A DNA stretch of 24,002 nucleotides, from NCBI GenBank assembly GCA_946415665.1, contig CAMKTI010000012.1, positions 1 through 24,002 on the forward strand. The letters run 5' to 3'. The stretch comes from an uncultured Clostridia bacterium (lineage in GTDB: Bacteria > Bacillota > Clostridia > Lachnospirales > CAMVHY01). Positions 1 through 8,824 of the stretch are shown here, piece after piece. Positions within the stretch are counted from its first letter, which is position 1; every line of letters starts with the position of its first letter. A program made the translations under genes and the position numbers. The notes below the pieces were generated by a model, which ran no database searches, was not told the DNA's origin, and saw only the letters and a program-made list of their open reading frames with translations.

Positions 1-1921
<1,921 letters not shown>

Positions 1922-2002
1922 TCCAGTGAAATTTTTTTCCCGCTTCATGTCTTAAAAACAAAAACATAAAACTTATTTTTTCCACTTTTGCTTCTTCCGT
2001 TC

Positions 2003-2020
2003 CCTGTTTTCAATCTGCTC
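2003..2020 (-). promoter_or_regulatory. Possible boxA-like antitermination signal in the 23S leader
   Basis: The leader on the minus strand carries GAGCAGATTGAAAACAGG, which resembles the boxA (TTTGAAAACT-type) elements of Firmicutes rRNA leaders. This is a resemblance by eye only. It would fit a stand-alone 23S transcript that still needs antitermination. Confidence 0.3.
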
Positions 2021-2036
2021 AAAACTCAACCCTCTG

Positions 2037-2065
2037 AGATTATCATATTTTTTTTTGCTTGTCAA
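2037..2065 (-). promoter_or_regulatory. Promoter of the 23S rRNA gene
   Basis: On the minus strand a perfect TTGACA (2060-2065) is followed by an A-rich spacer and TATGATAATCT (2037-2047). Reading GATAAT (2039-2044) as the -10 gives a 15-base spacer. The same layout precedes the 367-residue membrane protein gene. Transcription would start about 110 bases before the mature 23S 5' end. Confidence 0.7.
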
Positions 2066-2448
2066 GTCTTTTCATGAAAAAATTTTTACAAAACGACATT
2101 TTTTATACCAGAGTTAAACTTTTTTTACGAAAATACAAGACAAATTAAATATGACATCAAAAATATAACACTGATTAAAATCATATGCAACACAAAAAAC
2201 TATTTTTTTAAAATAAATTTTGTTTTGGAATCATGATAGTATCCATAAAAAAATTTTCCGGTTTAAAAAAAATTTTTAGCACTGCGTTATATTTGTTGTT
2301 ATGTTTTTGTTTTTATCAGATAAAAAATTATTTATTACTTATGTTTTTTATCAACAGCATAAAAAATTTCACCCGACATAAAAAAATTTTTAGCTGATTG
2401 AAATCTAATTTGATTTTGTTTTTATTGTGTGGTAATAATAATTTTTAT
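2066..2448. other. AT-rich intergenic region between divergent 23S and tRNA-Leu
   Basis: No gene of normal size is visible on either strand and there is no 16S rRNA, tRNA-Ile or tRNA-Ala. The right end holds the tRNA promoter. A 13-codon open stretch on the minus strand (about 2335-2380) looks coding-like but is too short to call. Confidence 0.7.
2410..2438 (+). promoter_or_regulatory. Candidate promoter of tRNA-Leu and ftsQ
   Basis: TTGATT (2410-2415), a 17-base spacer, then TAATAA (2433-2438), about 11 bases before the tRNA. No promoter or terminator is evident in the 27 bases between the tRNA and ftsQ, so the two may be cotranscribed. Confidence 0.45.
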
Positions 2449-2532
2449 GCGGATGTGGCGGAATTGGTAGACGCGTCGGATTCAGGTTCCGGTGAATGAA
2501 AATTCGTGCAGGTTCAAATCCTGTTATCCGCA
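2449..2532 (+). tRNA. tRNA-Leu (anticodon CAG)
   Basis: A class II tRNA of 84 bases. The acceptor stem GCGGATG pairs with TATCCGC (2525-2531), followed by discriminator A2532. The anticodon stem TCGGA/TCCGG encloses the loop TTCAGGT, giving anticodon CAG, which reads the leucine codon CTG. A long variable arm (GTGAATGAAAATTCGT region) and a T arm GCAGG-TTCAAAT-CCTGT are present. The 3' CCA is not encoded (ATTT follows), so it must be added by CCA-adding enzyme. CTG is a rare codon in such an AT-rich genome. Confidence 0.95.
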
Positions 2533-2559
2533 TTTATTTTTTATCAGGAATGATTTTGT

Positions 2560-3273
2560 TTGAGAAAATATTTTTATTTATGCTTGAGTGTATTTTTATT
2601 TTTGCTAATAATTTTTATGTCATCACCGTTTTTTGAACAGGAAAAATTAATTATAGAGGGAAATAAAAATTTATCTTATGATACTATTTGCAATACAATC
2701 GCGTTTAAACCGAAAACTAATGTTTTTTTATTTAATTTTTTAGGCATCAAAAAAAAACTGTTGAAAAACAGTTTTGTTGAGAGAGTTGATTTAAAATACA
2801 TATTTCCAAATAAAATTATTCTTGTAATAAAGGAAAGAGAACCTAAGTGTTATATAAAGTATTTAAATGATGCTTATGTTTTAGTAGATAATGAACTGCG
2901 TGTTTTAGAAATATCGAAATCAAGAGAAAAAAAAGTTCCGGTTTTTATTGGATTAGATTTTAATTCGTTTTATTTAGGTGAAAAATTAATGCTGAAGAAT
3001 AAATATGCTTCAAGTTATATAATAGAATTATCTGATAATATTATTCGAAATGATTTTGATTCATATGATTTGGTTGTCGATCTGAAAAATAAAAATAATA
3101 TTCGTATGCATATGAAAAACATTGATGTTTTACTGGGAGATATTTACAATTGTAGTTATAAAATTGCCTTGTTAAAATCTATCTTGGATAGTGCGAATGA
3201 ATATCTCGAGAAACCTGGTATATTAAACTTAAGTGAAAAAAATGAAACACCTATCTTTAAATTCATCACATAA
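2560..3273 (+). CDS. ftsQ: Cell division protein FtsQ/DivIB
   Basis: A 237-residue bitopic membrane protein of the divisome, which in the family links FtsL/FtsB(DivIC) to the septal synthase. A short cytoplasmic end (MRKY) precedes one transmembrane helix at about residues 5-22. A POTRA domain follows (about 28-97), opening with the typical LIIEGNKNLSYDTI and closing with the FPNKIILVIKEREP strand, then the beta domain with YVLVDNELRVLE (about residues 106-117). Length is normal for a minimal Firmicutes DivIB. The start is TTG behind a weak AGGA (2546-2549). It lies 27 bases after the tRNA and 143 before ftsZ. FtsA and the mur genes of a full dcw cluster are not present here. The family call is firm and the start moderately so. 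Confidence 0.88.
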   Translation: MRKYFYLCLSVFLFLLIIFMSSPFFEQEKLIIEGNKNLSYDTICNTIAFKPKTNVFLFNFLGIKKKLLKNSFVERVDLKYIFPNKIILVIKEREPKCYIKYLNDAYVLVDNELRVLEISKSREKKVPVFIGLDFNSFYLGEKLMLKNKYASSYIIELSDNIIRNDFDSYDLVVDLKNKNNIRMHMKNIDVLLGDIYNCSYKIALLKSILDSANEYLEKPGILNLSEKNETPIFKFIT

Positions 3274-3361
3274 TCGAAATTTAACTTAATAAAATTGATT
3301 TGACATATTAATTTATTTTTTGGTTTCACGTATGTTTTGTGTTTTTTTTGTTGTTTGGACA

Positions 3362-3370
3362 TGCTATATT
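3362..3370 (+). promoter_or_regulatory. Candidate extended -10 promoter for ftsZ
   Basis: TGCTATATT forms an extended -10 (TGn plus TATATT) about 47 bases before the GTG start. A TTGACA at 3300-3305 is present but has no -10 at 17 bases. Confidence 0.35.
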
Positions 3371-3416
3371 TAAACATGTATTTTGCTGTTTTACACAAAG
3401 GGAGGATTTTTTAAAA

Positions 3417-4556
3417 GTGGCTAAAATGCACGATGATAATGAAGATAATAATTTTTTAGATAAAAATTATGATGCAATTGGGAGCGCAAAAATTATAGTT
3501 GTTGGTGTAGGCGGTGGCGGAAACAATGCTGTAAACAGGATGATAAATGCTAATAATCAAGATGATTCAACAGAGTTTGTTAATTGCAATACGGATATAC
3601 AAGTTTTAAAAACTTCGCGCGCCAAAAATATTGCTATCGGAACAAAGTTAACAAAAGGTTTAGGAGCAGGAGGTAATCCTGAAATCGGAAAGAAAGCAGC
3701 CGAAGAAAGCAGTGAAGAGATAAAAAAAATTCTGTCAGGTGCTGATATGATTTTTATAACGGCAGGAATGGGTGGCGGAACAGGAACAGGAGCTGCGCCG
3801 ATTATTGCTGGTATAGCGCGTGATCTTGGAGTTTTAACTGTCGGGGTTGTGACAAAACCATTTAATTTTGAACGAAAAAAGCGTATGCAAAATGCTATAG
3901 GCGGTATCGAAGAGCTGAAAAAAAATGTTGATACTCTTTTGGTAATTCCAAATCAAAAATTATTGGAAATAGCGGATCAAAATATAACTCTCGTTGACGC
4001 TTTTAAAATGGCAGATGAAACTTTAAGTCAAGGTGTTCAGGGAATAAGCGATTTAATTTCGCGTCCAGGCATGATTAATTTGGATTTTGCTGACGTTAGA
4101 ACAATTATGAAAGATAAAGGGTTAGCACATATGGGAATTGGTCGTGCGTCAGGGAAAAATAAAACAGAAGTTGCGGCAAAAATGGCGATCGAAAGTCCAT
4201 TGCTTGAAACATCGATTAATGGCGCAAAAAGTGTTTTGATAAGTATTGCTGGTGATTTAAACCTTGGTTTATTTGATACGGATGTTGCAGCAAATATAAT
4301 CGGAGAAGCAATTGATCCCGATGCTGAAATTATTTTTGGAACAACAATAAACGAAGAATTAAATGACGAGGTAATTGTGACTGTAATTGCAACAGGGCTT
4401 GACGCTGATAGCACAGATTCGAATTTAAAAAGCTTTGCTAAAAATAATTTAAATACCACTCAAAAAGATGACATTGCCTCAAATAACAGATTTGATTTCA
4501 AAAATAATGAACCATTTGATATTCCGATATTTTTGCAAAAAAAACGTGGGCAGTAA
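3417..4556 (+). CDS. ftsZ: Cell division GTPase FtsZ
   Basis: The tubulin-like GTPase that polymerises into the Z ring. Counting from the GTG start (379 residues), the nucleotide-binding N-terminal fold begins KIIVVGVGGGG (about 25-35). The tubulin signature GGGTGTG is at 119-125, and the T7 synergy loop NLDFADV with its catalytic acid is at 221-227. A variable linker (about 345-365) leads to the conserved C-terminal peptide FDIPIFLQKKRG, which docks SepF, FtsA or ZipA in other bacteria. SepF is encoded at 23204 in this window. GTG at 3417 was chosen because GGAGG lies at 3401-3405. An in-frame ATG at 3426 is possible but too far from it, and the longer upstream frame has no ribosome-binding site. 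A terminator follows. Confidence 0.97.
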   Translation: MAKMHDDNEDNNFLDKNYDAIGSAKIIVVGVGGGGNNAVNRMINANNQDDSTEFVNCNTDIQVLKTSRAKNIAIGTKLTKGLGAGGNPEIGKKAAEESSEEIKKILSGADMIFITAGMGGGTGTGAAPIIAGIARDLGVLTVGVVTKPFNFERKKRMQNAIGGIEELKKNVDTLLVIPNQKLLEIADQNITLVDAFKMADETLSQGVQGISDLISRPGMINLDFADVRTIMKDKGLAHMGIGRASGKNKTEVAAKMAIESPLLETSINGAKSVLISIAGDLNLGLFDTDVAANIIGEAIDPDAEIIFGTTINEELNDEVIVTVIATGLDADSTDSNLKSFAKNNLNTTQKDDIASNNRFDFKNNEPFDIPIFLQKKRGQ

Positions 4557-4593
4557 AATTATTTTAGTTCGAACAAATAAATACAATCTCAGG

Positions 4594-4632
4594 AATCCAA
4601 GTCAAAATGTGATTTGGATTTTTTTTTATTTT
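4594..4632 (+). terminator. Terminator after ftsZ
   Basis: AATCCAA (4594-4600) pairs with TTGGATT (4614-4620), followed by a run of T with one A (4621-4632), 38 bases after the ftsZ stop. Confidence 0.75.
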
Positions 4633-4712
4633 GACACATAAAATTTTAAACTCTAAGCAAAAAGTTATTTTTGAAGTTAGATTTAATTATCTAATAATCG
4701 ACCGTAATCATT

Positions 4713-4952
4713 TTATTTGCCAAAAATTATTTTCATTTTTGGATTGTCAATAAATTTTTTTAGGGCGTACTCATAAATTTTTCACTGTTGTTTTTTTTCT
4801 CGTTGGATCATTTTAATTTATAGCTGACAAAGAACCAATATTTGGTGTCACTATTTTATTATTCAATTATTATTATTATCAAATGCTTTTGTAAATCTGT
4901 AACTAAGATGCTCCGTACGAATATCATTTGTTTTATCTATGCTATCTAATAA
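4713..4952 (-). pseudogene. Probable decayed gene relic downstream of spoIID
   Basis: On the minus strand, three short open stretches in different frames read like ordinary protein. One ends LSYRFTKAFDNNNN (4863-4952). A middle one reads IVTPNIGSLSAIN (about 4800-4845). The last reads YEYALKKFIDNPKMKIIFGK and stops at 4713-4715. Amino acid use resembles the neighbouring genes and not random AT-rich DNA. No start with a ribosome-binding site was found and no family was recognised. The simplest reading is a gene broken by frameshifts, whose first part overlaps the spoIID stop. Confidence is low because the pieces are short. Confidence 0.35.
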
Positions 4953-5902
4953 ATTTCAACATTTTTATAATAGTGTTTTAAAATTTTTTTATAATCAGAG
5001 CCTTTTTTTGCCAAAAAATTCGCACCATATTGACTCATTCCTGCGCCGTGTCCAAACCCTTTTGTAATAAAAATAATTTCGTTTTTGTTTAATCTAAAAT
5101 CAAAATTATTGGAACGCAGATTAAAAAAAAATCTAAAGTCCATCCCGTCAATATTTTTTCCACAGATATTTAATTTTTTTATATATCCAGCTTTGCTTCT
5201 CTGCGCAATCAAAAAGTTATTTTTAAAATTATCTTTGGTTAAATTTGTTTTATAGCGTGAATTTATTTTTTTTATAAAATCAGTCAATAAAAATTTTTTT
5301 TCGCTTAAAAATCCCGGGGCATTTTTATCTTCTTGACTATCAACGCTTTTTAAATATGGTAATGGTTTCGCCCAAACATTTTCGGAATTCTCAGTAAAAC
5401 CTGAACTAATTGCATGAAAAACAGCTTGAATTTCTTTTTTATTATATTTTATTGTTTCTCCGGCAGTCGAATTTACAGCCATTTTTATTTTTTGATAATT
5501 TGTATCAAAATCGGCTCCCCAATTTTTTTTTAAATCGTCGGTCTCAGCATAAGCTTGATATAAATTTTTATAGTTAATTCCGTCATAATTTTTTATCGCA
5601 TAAGTTCGTGAGGCAACCGCTTGCGCTTTTAATGCTTCGATTTCAAAACTAACAGGCATTTCTGCTGCAACAACACCTATTAAATAATCTTCTAATTTTT
5701 TATCATCGCGTTTAAAATCATTTGCTTTACATATTTCAATATCATTCAGCAAATCAATTTTACTTTCTTGTAAAATATTTTTTTTTATTGATAATTCGTT
5801 GCCATCTATTTTTTTTCCAGCTTGAAAAATAAAAAAAATATAATTGATACTAAACGGGATAAAAAACAAAATTATAATTACCAGAAAAAATATTTTTCTC
5901 AT
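4946..5902 (-). CDS. spoIID: Stage II sporulation protein D (SpoIID), lytic transglycosylase
   Basis: A 318-residue membrane-anchored enzyme that cleaves glycan strands without their stem peptides, acting with SpoIIP and SpoIIM in septal thinning and engulfment. One N-terminal transmembrane helix lies at about residues 4-26. The SpoIID domain starts near 68 with EDYLIGVVAAEMP, in which Glu81 corresponds to the catalytic glutamate of the family. ALKAQAVASRTYA (90-102) and the C-terminal signature GFGHGAGMSQYGA (282-294) are both intact. Length is close to B. subtilis SpoIID. The gene stands alone, convergent with ftsZ. In many relatives spoIID is near murAA or spoIIQ, neither of which is seen here. 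ATG is the only good start, with a weak AAGG upstream. A possible sigma-E promoter lies at 5943-5972. Confidence 0.93.
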   Translation of the reverse strand: MRKIFFLVIIILFFIPFSINYIFFIFQAGKKIDGNELSIKKNILQESKIDLLNDIEICKANDFKRDDKKLEDYLIGVVAAEMPVSFEIEALKAQAVASRTYAIKNYDGINYKNLYQAYAETDDLKKNWGADFDTNYQKIKMAVNSTAGETIKYNKKEIQAVFHAISSGFTENSENVWAKPLPYLKSVDSQEDKNAPGFLSEKKFLLTDFIKKINSRYKTNLTKDNFKNNFLIAQRSKAGYIKKLNICGKNIDGMDFRFFFNLRSNNFDFRLNKNEIIFITKGFGHGAGMSQYGANFLAKKGSDYKKILKHYYKNVEIY

Positions 5903-5942
5903 ATCTGATACACGCCTTATTTTTTAAAAATAATCTGCTTTT

Positions 5943-5972
5943 GTTATATGTGCAAGGATAATTTTTTATATC
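5943..5972 (-). promoter_or_regulatory. Possible sigma-E-type promoter of spoIID
   Basis: On the minus strand, GATATAA (5966-5972), a 15-base spacer and CATATAAC (5943-5950) resemble the sigma-E consensus (ATA-type -35, CATACAAT-like -10). The match is partial and was sought because spoIID belongs to the sigma-E regulon in B. subtilis. Confidence 0.3.
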
Positions 5973-6073
5973 GAATGATTTTACATATCATATTTTTTAT
6001 AATCCGTTTTATTAATCATTTTTTACCTGATTTTTAATACTTTTTTCTTTGATTAGCTCTTATTTTTAACAAT

Positions 6074-6095
6074 AAAAAAAAACGACCATAAGTCG
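6074..6095 (-). terminator. Terminator of the alpha/beta-hydrolase gene
   Basis: On the minus strand CGAC-TTATG-GTCG (6083-6095) is followed by a run of T (complement of A at 6074-6082), 25 bases after the stop codon. Confidence 0.65.
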
Positions 6096-6119
6096 CTTTT
6101 TGCTTTAAAGAAAATCGTT

Positions 6120-7121
6120 TTAAATTAATTCGAACTCAGAAAAAATCTTGTTTAAAAATTGATTAAACACATCGTTGTGCATAAAACAAATATTGTGCTG
6201 AGAATTATTTATCTTACATAACTCACAATTCTTTACCAAAGTATCAAATTTATTTTGACTGTCCGCGCCAACGGTTTGATCATTTTCATATTGAAACAAA
6301 AGAATTTTTGTTTTCATCTGATTTATTTTCTCGATGCATCCAGGTTCAAAAATTTTATTTGTCGCTTTAAAAGCCTGCTTTAACCAGGCAAAACTTGCGA
6401 TATCAACAATTAGTTCCGGATTTTTAATTCTCTTTTTAACGCTATAAATATATCGCGGATAATCTTTATAAATTGGATTATCGAATTTATTTTTTGGATC
6501 ACAATTTTTTTGTTCAGGAAAATATTGTTCAAGATTATTTTCTGTTTGCATAACCAAATTTTTTGCTTGTATCTGATTTGGTTTTAATTTTATTTCAAAC
6601 ATTGGTGCCGACAAAATAACCAGCTTTAAATTTTTTGGCTGATAAATTTGCATAAATCTTGTTATTACTGCGCCCCCCATTGAATGTCCGAACAAAAATA
6701 AATTATCGATTGGAATTTTATTTTCAGCAAAAACAATTTGGTCAAAAAAATTTTTCAAATCATGTGCATAGTCGTCAAAATTTTTTACATAAACAACATT
6801 TTTATTTTCGATTAACCTATCAGAAAATCCATGACCACGCTGATCATAAATATAAACAGCACAACTTTGTTTTAAAAAATAATATATTAACTCGCTATAT
6901 CTTTGTGTGTTCTCGCTAAAACCATGAACCATTATAACAACAGATTTAAAATTTTCAGGCACAAACTTTTCATAAAACAAATTTAAATCGTCAAACGTTT
7001 TTAAATAACCTGTTGTTTTTACTTGATTTATAAACGGCAAAACTTTTTCTTCCATTTCGCGTTCATAATTTTCTTCGCTCACACAAATTTTTTTTTCGGC
7101 AATCTCCTGATTTTTAAACAC
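6120..7121 (-). CDS. Alpha/beta-hydrolase, monoacylglycerol lipase/lysophospholipase type
   Basis: A soluble serine hydrolase of the Hydrolase_4 (PldB-like) family, 333 residues from the chosen start. The sequence shows the oxyanion block VIMVHGFSENTQRY, DQRGHGFSD, and the nucleophile elbow GHSMGG (Ser147). It also shows LLFQYENDQTVG with the likely acid Asp281, and SQHNI with the likely His309. Family members hydrolyse lysophospholipids or monoacylglycerols, and the real substrate cannot be read from sequence. There is no signal peptide, so it is probably cytoplasmic. GTG at 7121 was chosen because GGGGG ends 8 bases before it. A GTG five codons earlier overlaps that ribosome-binding site. 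The usual HEI around the histidine is HNI here. It is monocistronic, with its own promoter and terminator. Confidence 0.85.
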   Translation of the reverse strand: MFKNQEIAEKKICVSEENYEREMEEKVLPFINQVKTTGYLKTFDDLNLFYEKFVPENFKSVVIMVHGFSENTQRYSELIYYFLKQSCAVYIYDQRGHGFSDRLIENKNVVYVKNFDDYAHDLKNFFDQIVFAENKIPIDNLFLFGHSMGGAVITRFMQIYQPKNLKLVILSAPMFEIKLKPNQIQAKNLVMQTENNLEQYFPEQKNCDPKNKFDNPIYKDYPRYIYSVKKRIKNPELIVDIASFAWLKQAFKATNKIFEPGCIEKINQMKTKILLFQYENDQTVGADSQNKFDTLVKNCELCKINNSQHNICFMHNDVFNQFLNKIFSEFELI

Positions 7122-7190
7122 ATTATCTGCCCCCACAAAAAATAATTTACCAAATAAAAAATAAATATGAGATCAAATTTTTACAGCCCC

Positions 7191-7219
7191 ATTATAAAAA
7201 AATAGTCATCGAGAAACAA
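7191..7219 (-). promoter_or_regulatory. Promoter of the alpha/beta-hydrolase gene
   Basis: On the minus strand TTGTTT (7214-7219), a 17-base spacer and a perfect TATAAT (7191-7196), about 70 bases before the start. Confidence 0.6.
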
Positions 7220-7303
7220 TTTTTATATGCAAACAGTTTTTTGTATCACAAAAATATTTTTCGTGTTGGGCAAAAAAAATTAACCGACCAAACAAAAATA
7301 TTT

Positions 7304-7331
7304 TTGATAAAAAAATCCGGCTGCTTATAAT
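7304..7331 (+). promoter_or_regulatory. Promoter of the gerMN-rsmA operon
   Basis: TTGATA (7304-7309), a 16-base spacer and TATAAT (7326-7331), 48 bases before the start codon. This is a vegetative-type promoter, so the lipoprotein gene is not obviously under sporulation control. Confidence 0.65.
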
Positions 7332-7379
7332 AAGTTTTGATAACAGAATTTAAAATTAAACGTTAGGAGTTATTTTGTC

Positions 7380-7841
7380 ATGAAAAAAATTTTAGCTGGG
7401 ACATATTTAATTTTAATTTTGATAAGTTTTTCTGGGTGCGCAAATCAATCCAAAACAAAAATTTATTATCCTGATGAAAAACAAGAAAAATTAATAACGC
7501 GCGATATAAATTTAGATTTAAAATCAGATGATAAAAACAAAAAAATTTTGGACGAGTTAAAAAAAAATAAAGTGATAAAAAGCGATACAGAAATAAAAAG
7601 TATAAATTTGGAAAGTGAATCCGACCAAGATAAAAATAAAATTTTGTGTATAGATTTTAAAAATGAATTCATAAATTTAAATGAAGTTGGATCGGAGTCC
7701 GAAGATTTAATTTTAAAATCGATTTTAAAAACGTTTGCGGAGGTTTATGACGTAAAAAAAATTAGAATAACAGTTAATGGCGAAAATTATGAATCAGGAC
7801 ATATCGAAATGGAAGATGGAGATTATTTTGATGTTGAATAA
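7380..7841 (+). CDS. GerMN-domain lipoprotein
   Basis: A 153-residue exported lipoprotein. The signal peptide has a Lys-rich start, a hydrophobic core and the lipobox FSGC with Cys20. After a charged linker, residues about 40-150 fit one GerMN domain: IDFKNEFINLNEVGSESEDLILKSILKTFAEVYDVKKIRITVNGE matches the family's strand, then helix (LILKSIVNTLTEF-like), then VxFxVNGE strand pattern. GerM of B. subtilis carries two such domains and is needed for sporulation and germination. Single-domain lipoproteins are common in Firmicutes and their exact function is open. ATG at 7380 follows AGGAG at 7365-7369. Its 3' end overlaps rsmA by 11 bases, suggesting coupled translation. Confidence 0.75.
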   Translation: MKKILAGTYLILILISFSGCANQSKTKIYYPDEKQEKLITRDINLDLKSDDKNKKILDELKKNKVIKSDTEIKSINLESESDQDKNKILCIDFKNEFINLNEVGSESEDLILKSILKTFAEVYDVKKIRITVNGENYESGHIEMEDGDYFDVE

Positions 7842-8694
7842 AACATTGGATTTAATAAAAAAAAATGGATTGATATTAAAAAAAAAGTATGGGCAGAATT
7901 TTTTGATTGACGATAATATAATGCAAAAAATTATTTCGGCACTTGAATTAGATAAAAATGATTTGATTTTGGAAATCGGTCCAGGACTTGGAATTTTGAC
8001 AGAAAATTTTTTGATTGCACGAAAAGTAATTTTGATTGAGATAGATGAAACAGCAGCAATTTTTTTGAAAAATAAATTCGACAAAAATAAAAATGTGCAG
8101 GTTATAAATTCTGACGTTTTAAAAATTGATTTGGAAAAAATATTTGAGGGCGAAAAAAATATTAAAATCGTTTCGAATTTGCCATATTATATTTCGACCG
8201 CTGTCATAACAAAATGCCTGGAAATAAAAAAAAATATTGATTTGAAATTTATGGTCTTTATGATGCAAAAAGAAGTTGCCGAAAGAATTTTGTCTGCGCC
8301 GAATAAAAAATCTTATGGCTCGCTTTCTGTTTTTGCGCAATATAAATCTGACATTTTGTTTATAGAAAAAAATGTGTCGCCAAATTGTTTTTTACCAAAA
8401 CCAAAAGTAACCTCGAGCATAATAAAATTTATTCCGAAAAATAATTTTGAAATTGATGATGCGGAACAAAAATTTTTGTTTTCACTCGTAAAAAAATCTT
8501 TTTCTAAGCGACGAAAAACTTTAATTAATTGTCTCGATAATTTTTGTGGACTATCAAAGAACAAAATCGCAAATGTTTTGGCACAAAATAATTTAGATTT
8601 AAATATTCGCGCCGAATCCATGACGATAAATGATTTTACAAATTTAAGTTTGGGTATCAAAAAAATTCTTGACAGTGAAAAAATCGCAAGCTAA
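7831..8694 (+). CDS. rsmA: 16S rRNA dimethyladenosine transferase RsmA (KsgA)
   Basis: This enzyme uses S-adenosylmethionine to dimethylate the two adjacent adenosines in helix 45 of 16S rRNA, a late step in small-subunit assembly. From the chosen start (287 residues), KKYGQNFLID (18-27) is the family's N-terminal signature. EIGPGLGILT (48-57) is the cofactor loop, VILIEID (67-72) the acidic end of strand 2, NSDVLKID motif III, and NLPYYIST (116-123) the catalytic motif. The small C-terminal helical domain (about 200-287) is present. ATG at 7831 has GGAG at 7818-7821 and gives the normal family length. A longer frame from 7777 would overlap gerMN by 65 bases with no better ribosome-binding site. 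A strong terminator follows. Confidence 0.96.
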   Translation: MLNKTLDLIKKNGLILKKKYGQNFLIDDNIMQKIISALELDKNDLILEIGPGLGILTENFLIARKVILIEIDETAAIFLKNKFDKNKNVQVINSDVLKIDLEKIFEGEKNIKIVSNLPYYISTAVITKCLEIKKNIDLKFMVFMMQKEVAERILSAPNKKSYGSLSVFAQYKSDILFIEKNVSPNCFLPKPKVTSSIIKFIPKNNFEIDDAEQKFLFSLVKKSFSKRRKTLINCLDNFCGLSKNKIANVLAQNNLDLNIRAESMTINDFTNLSLGIKKILDSEKIAS

Positions 8695-8725
8695 GAATAA
8701 AAATTTAATTTATGTATAGAAAAAA

Positions 8726-8753
8726 CGGTCTTAAATTTAAGACCGCTTTTTTT
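8726..8753 (+). terminator. Terminator after rsmA
   Basis: The perfect palindrome CGGTCTTAAATTTAAGACCG (8726-8745) is followed by C and a run of T (8747-8753). It may also act for the opposite strand, where an A/T-rich tract follows. Confidence 0.85.
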
Positions 8754-8824
8754 GAACGTATTTTTTTCTAACCTTACTAAAGGGATCACTTTTTGTTGTC
8801 ATCTTCTTTTACTAGCAATTGTTC

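Noticed and set aside
2335..2380. 13-codon minus-strand frame (MSGEIFYAVDKKHK)
   Set aside because: It is too short and lacks any ribosome-binding site or context to support a gene.
1922..2448. Possible 16S-23S spacer or 16S 3' end upstream of 23S
   Set aside because: No 16S signature, spacer tRNA or anti-Shine-Dalgarno sequence is present, and the DNA is AT-rich throughout.
3300..3305. TTGACA upstream of ftsZ as a -35
   Set aside because: No -10 lies at 15-19 bases. The extended -10 at 3362-3370 is the better candidate.
3339..3416. N-terminal extension of ftsZ by 26 codons
   Set aside because: It has no ribosome-binding site, is unlike FtsZ N-termini, and contains the GGAGG used by the GTG at 3417.
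7777..7830. Longer start for rsmA
   Set aside because: It overlaps gerMN by 65 bases. The ATG at 7831 has a better ribosome-binding site and gives the family's normal N-terminus.
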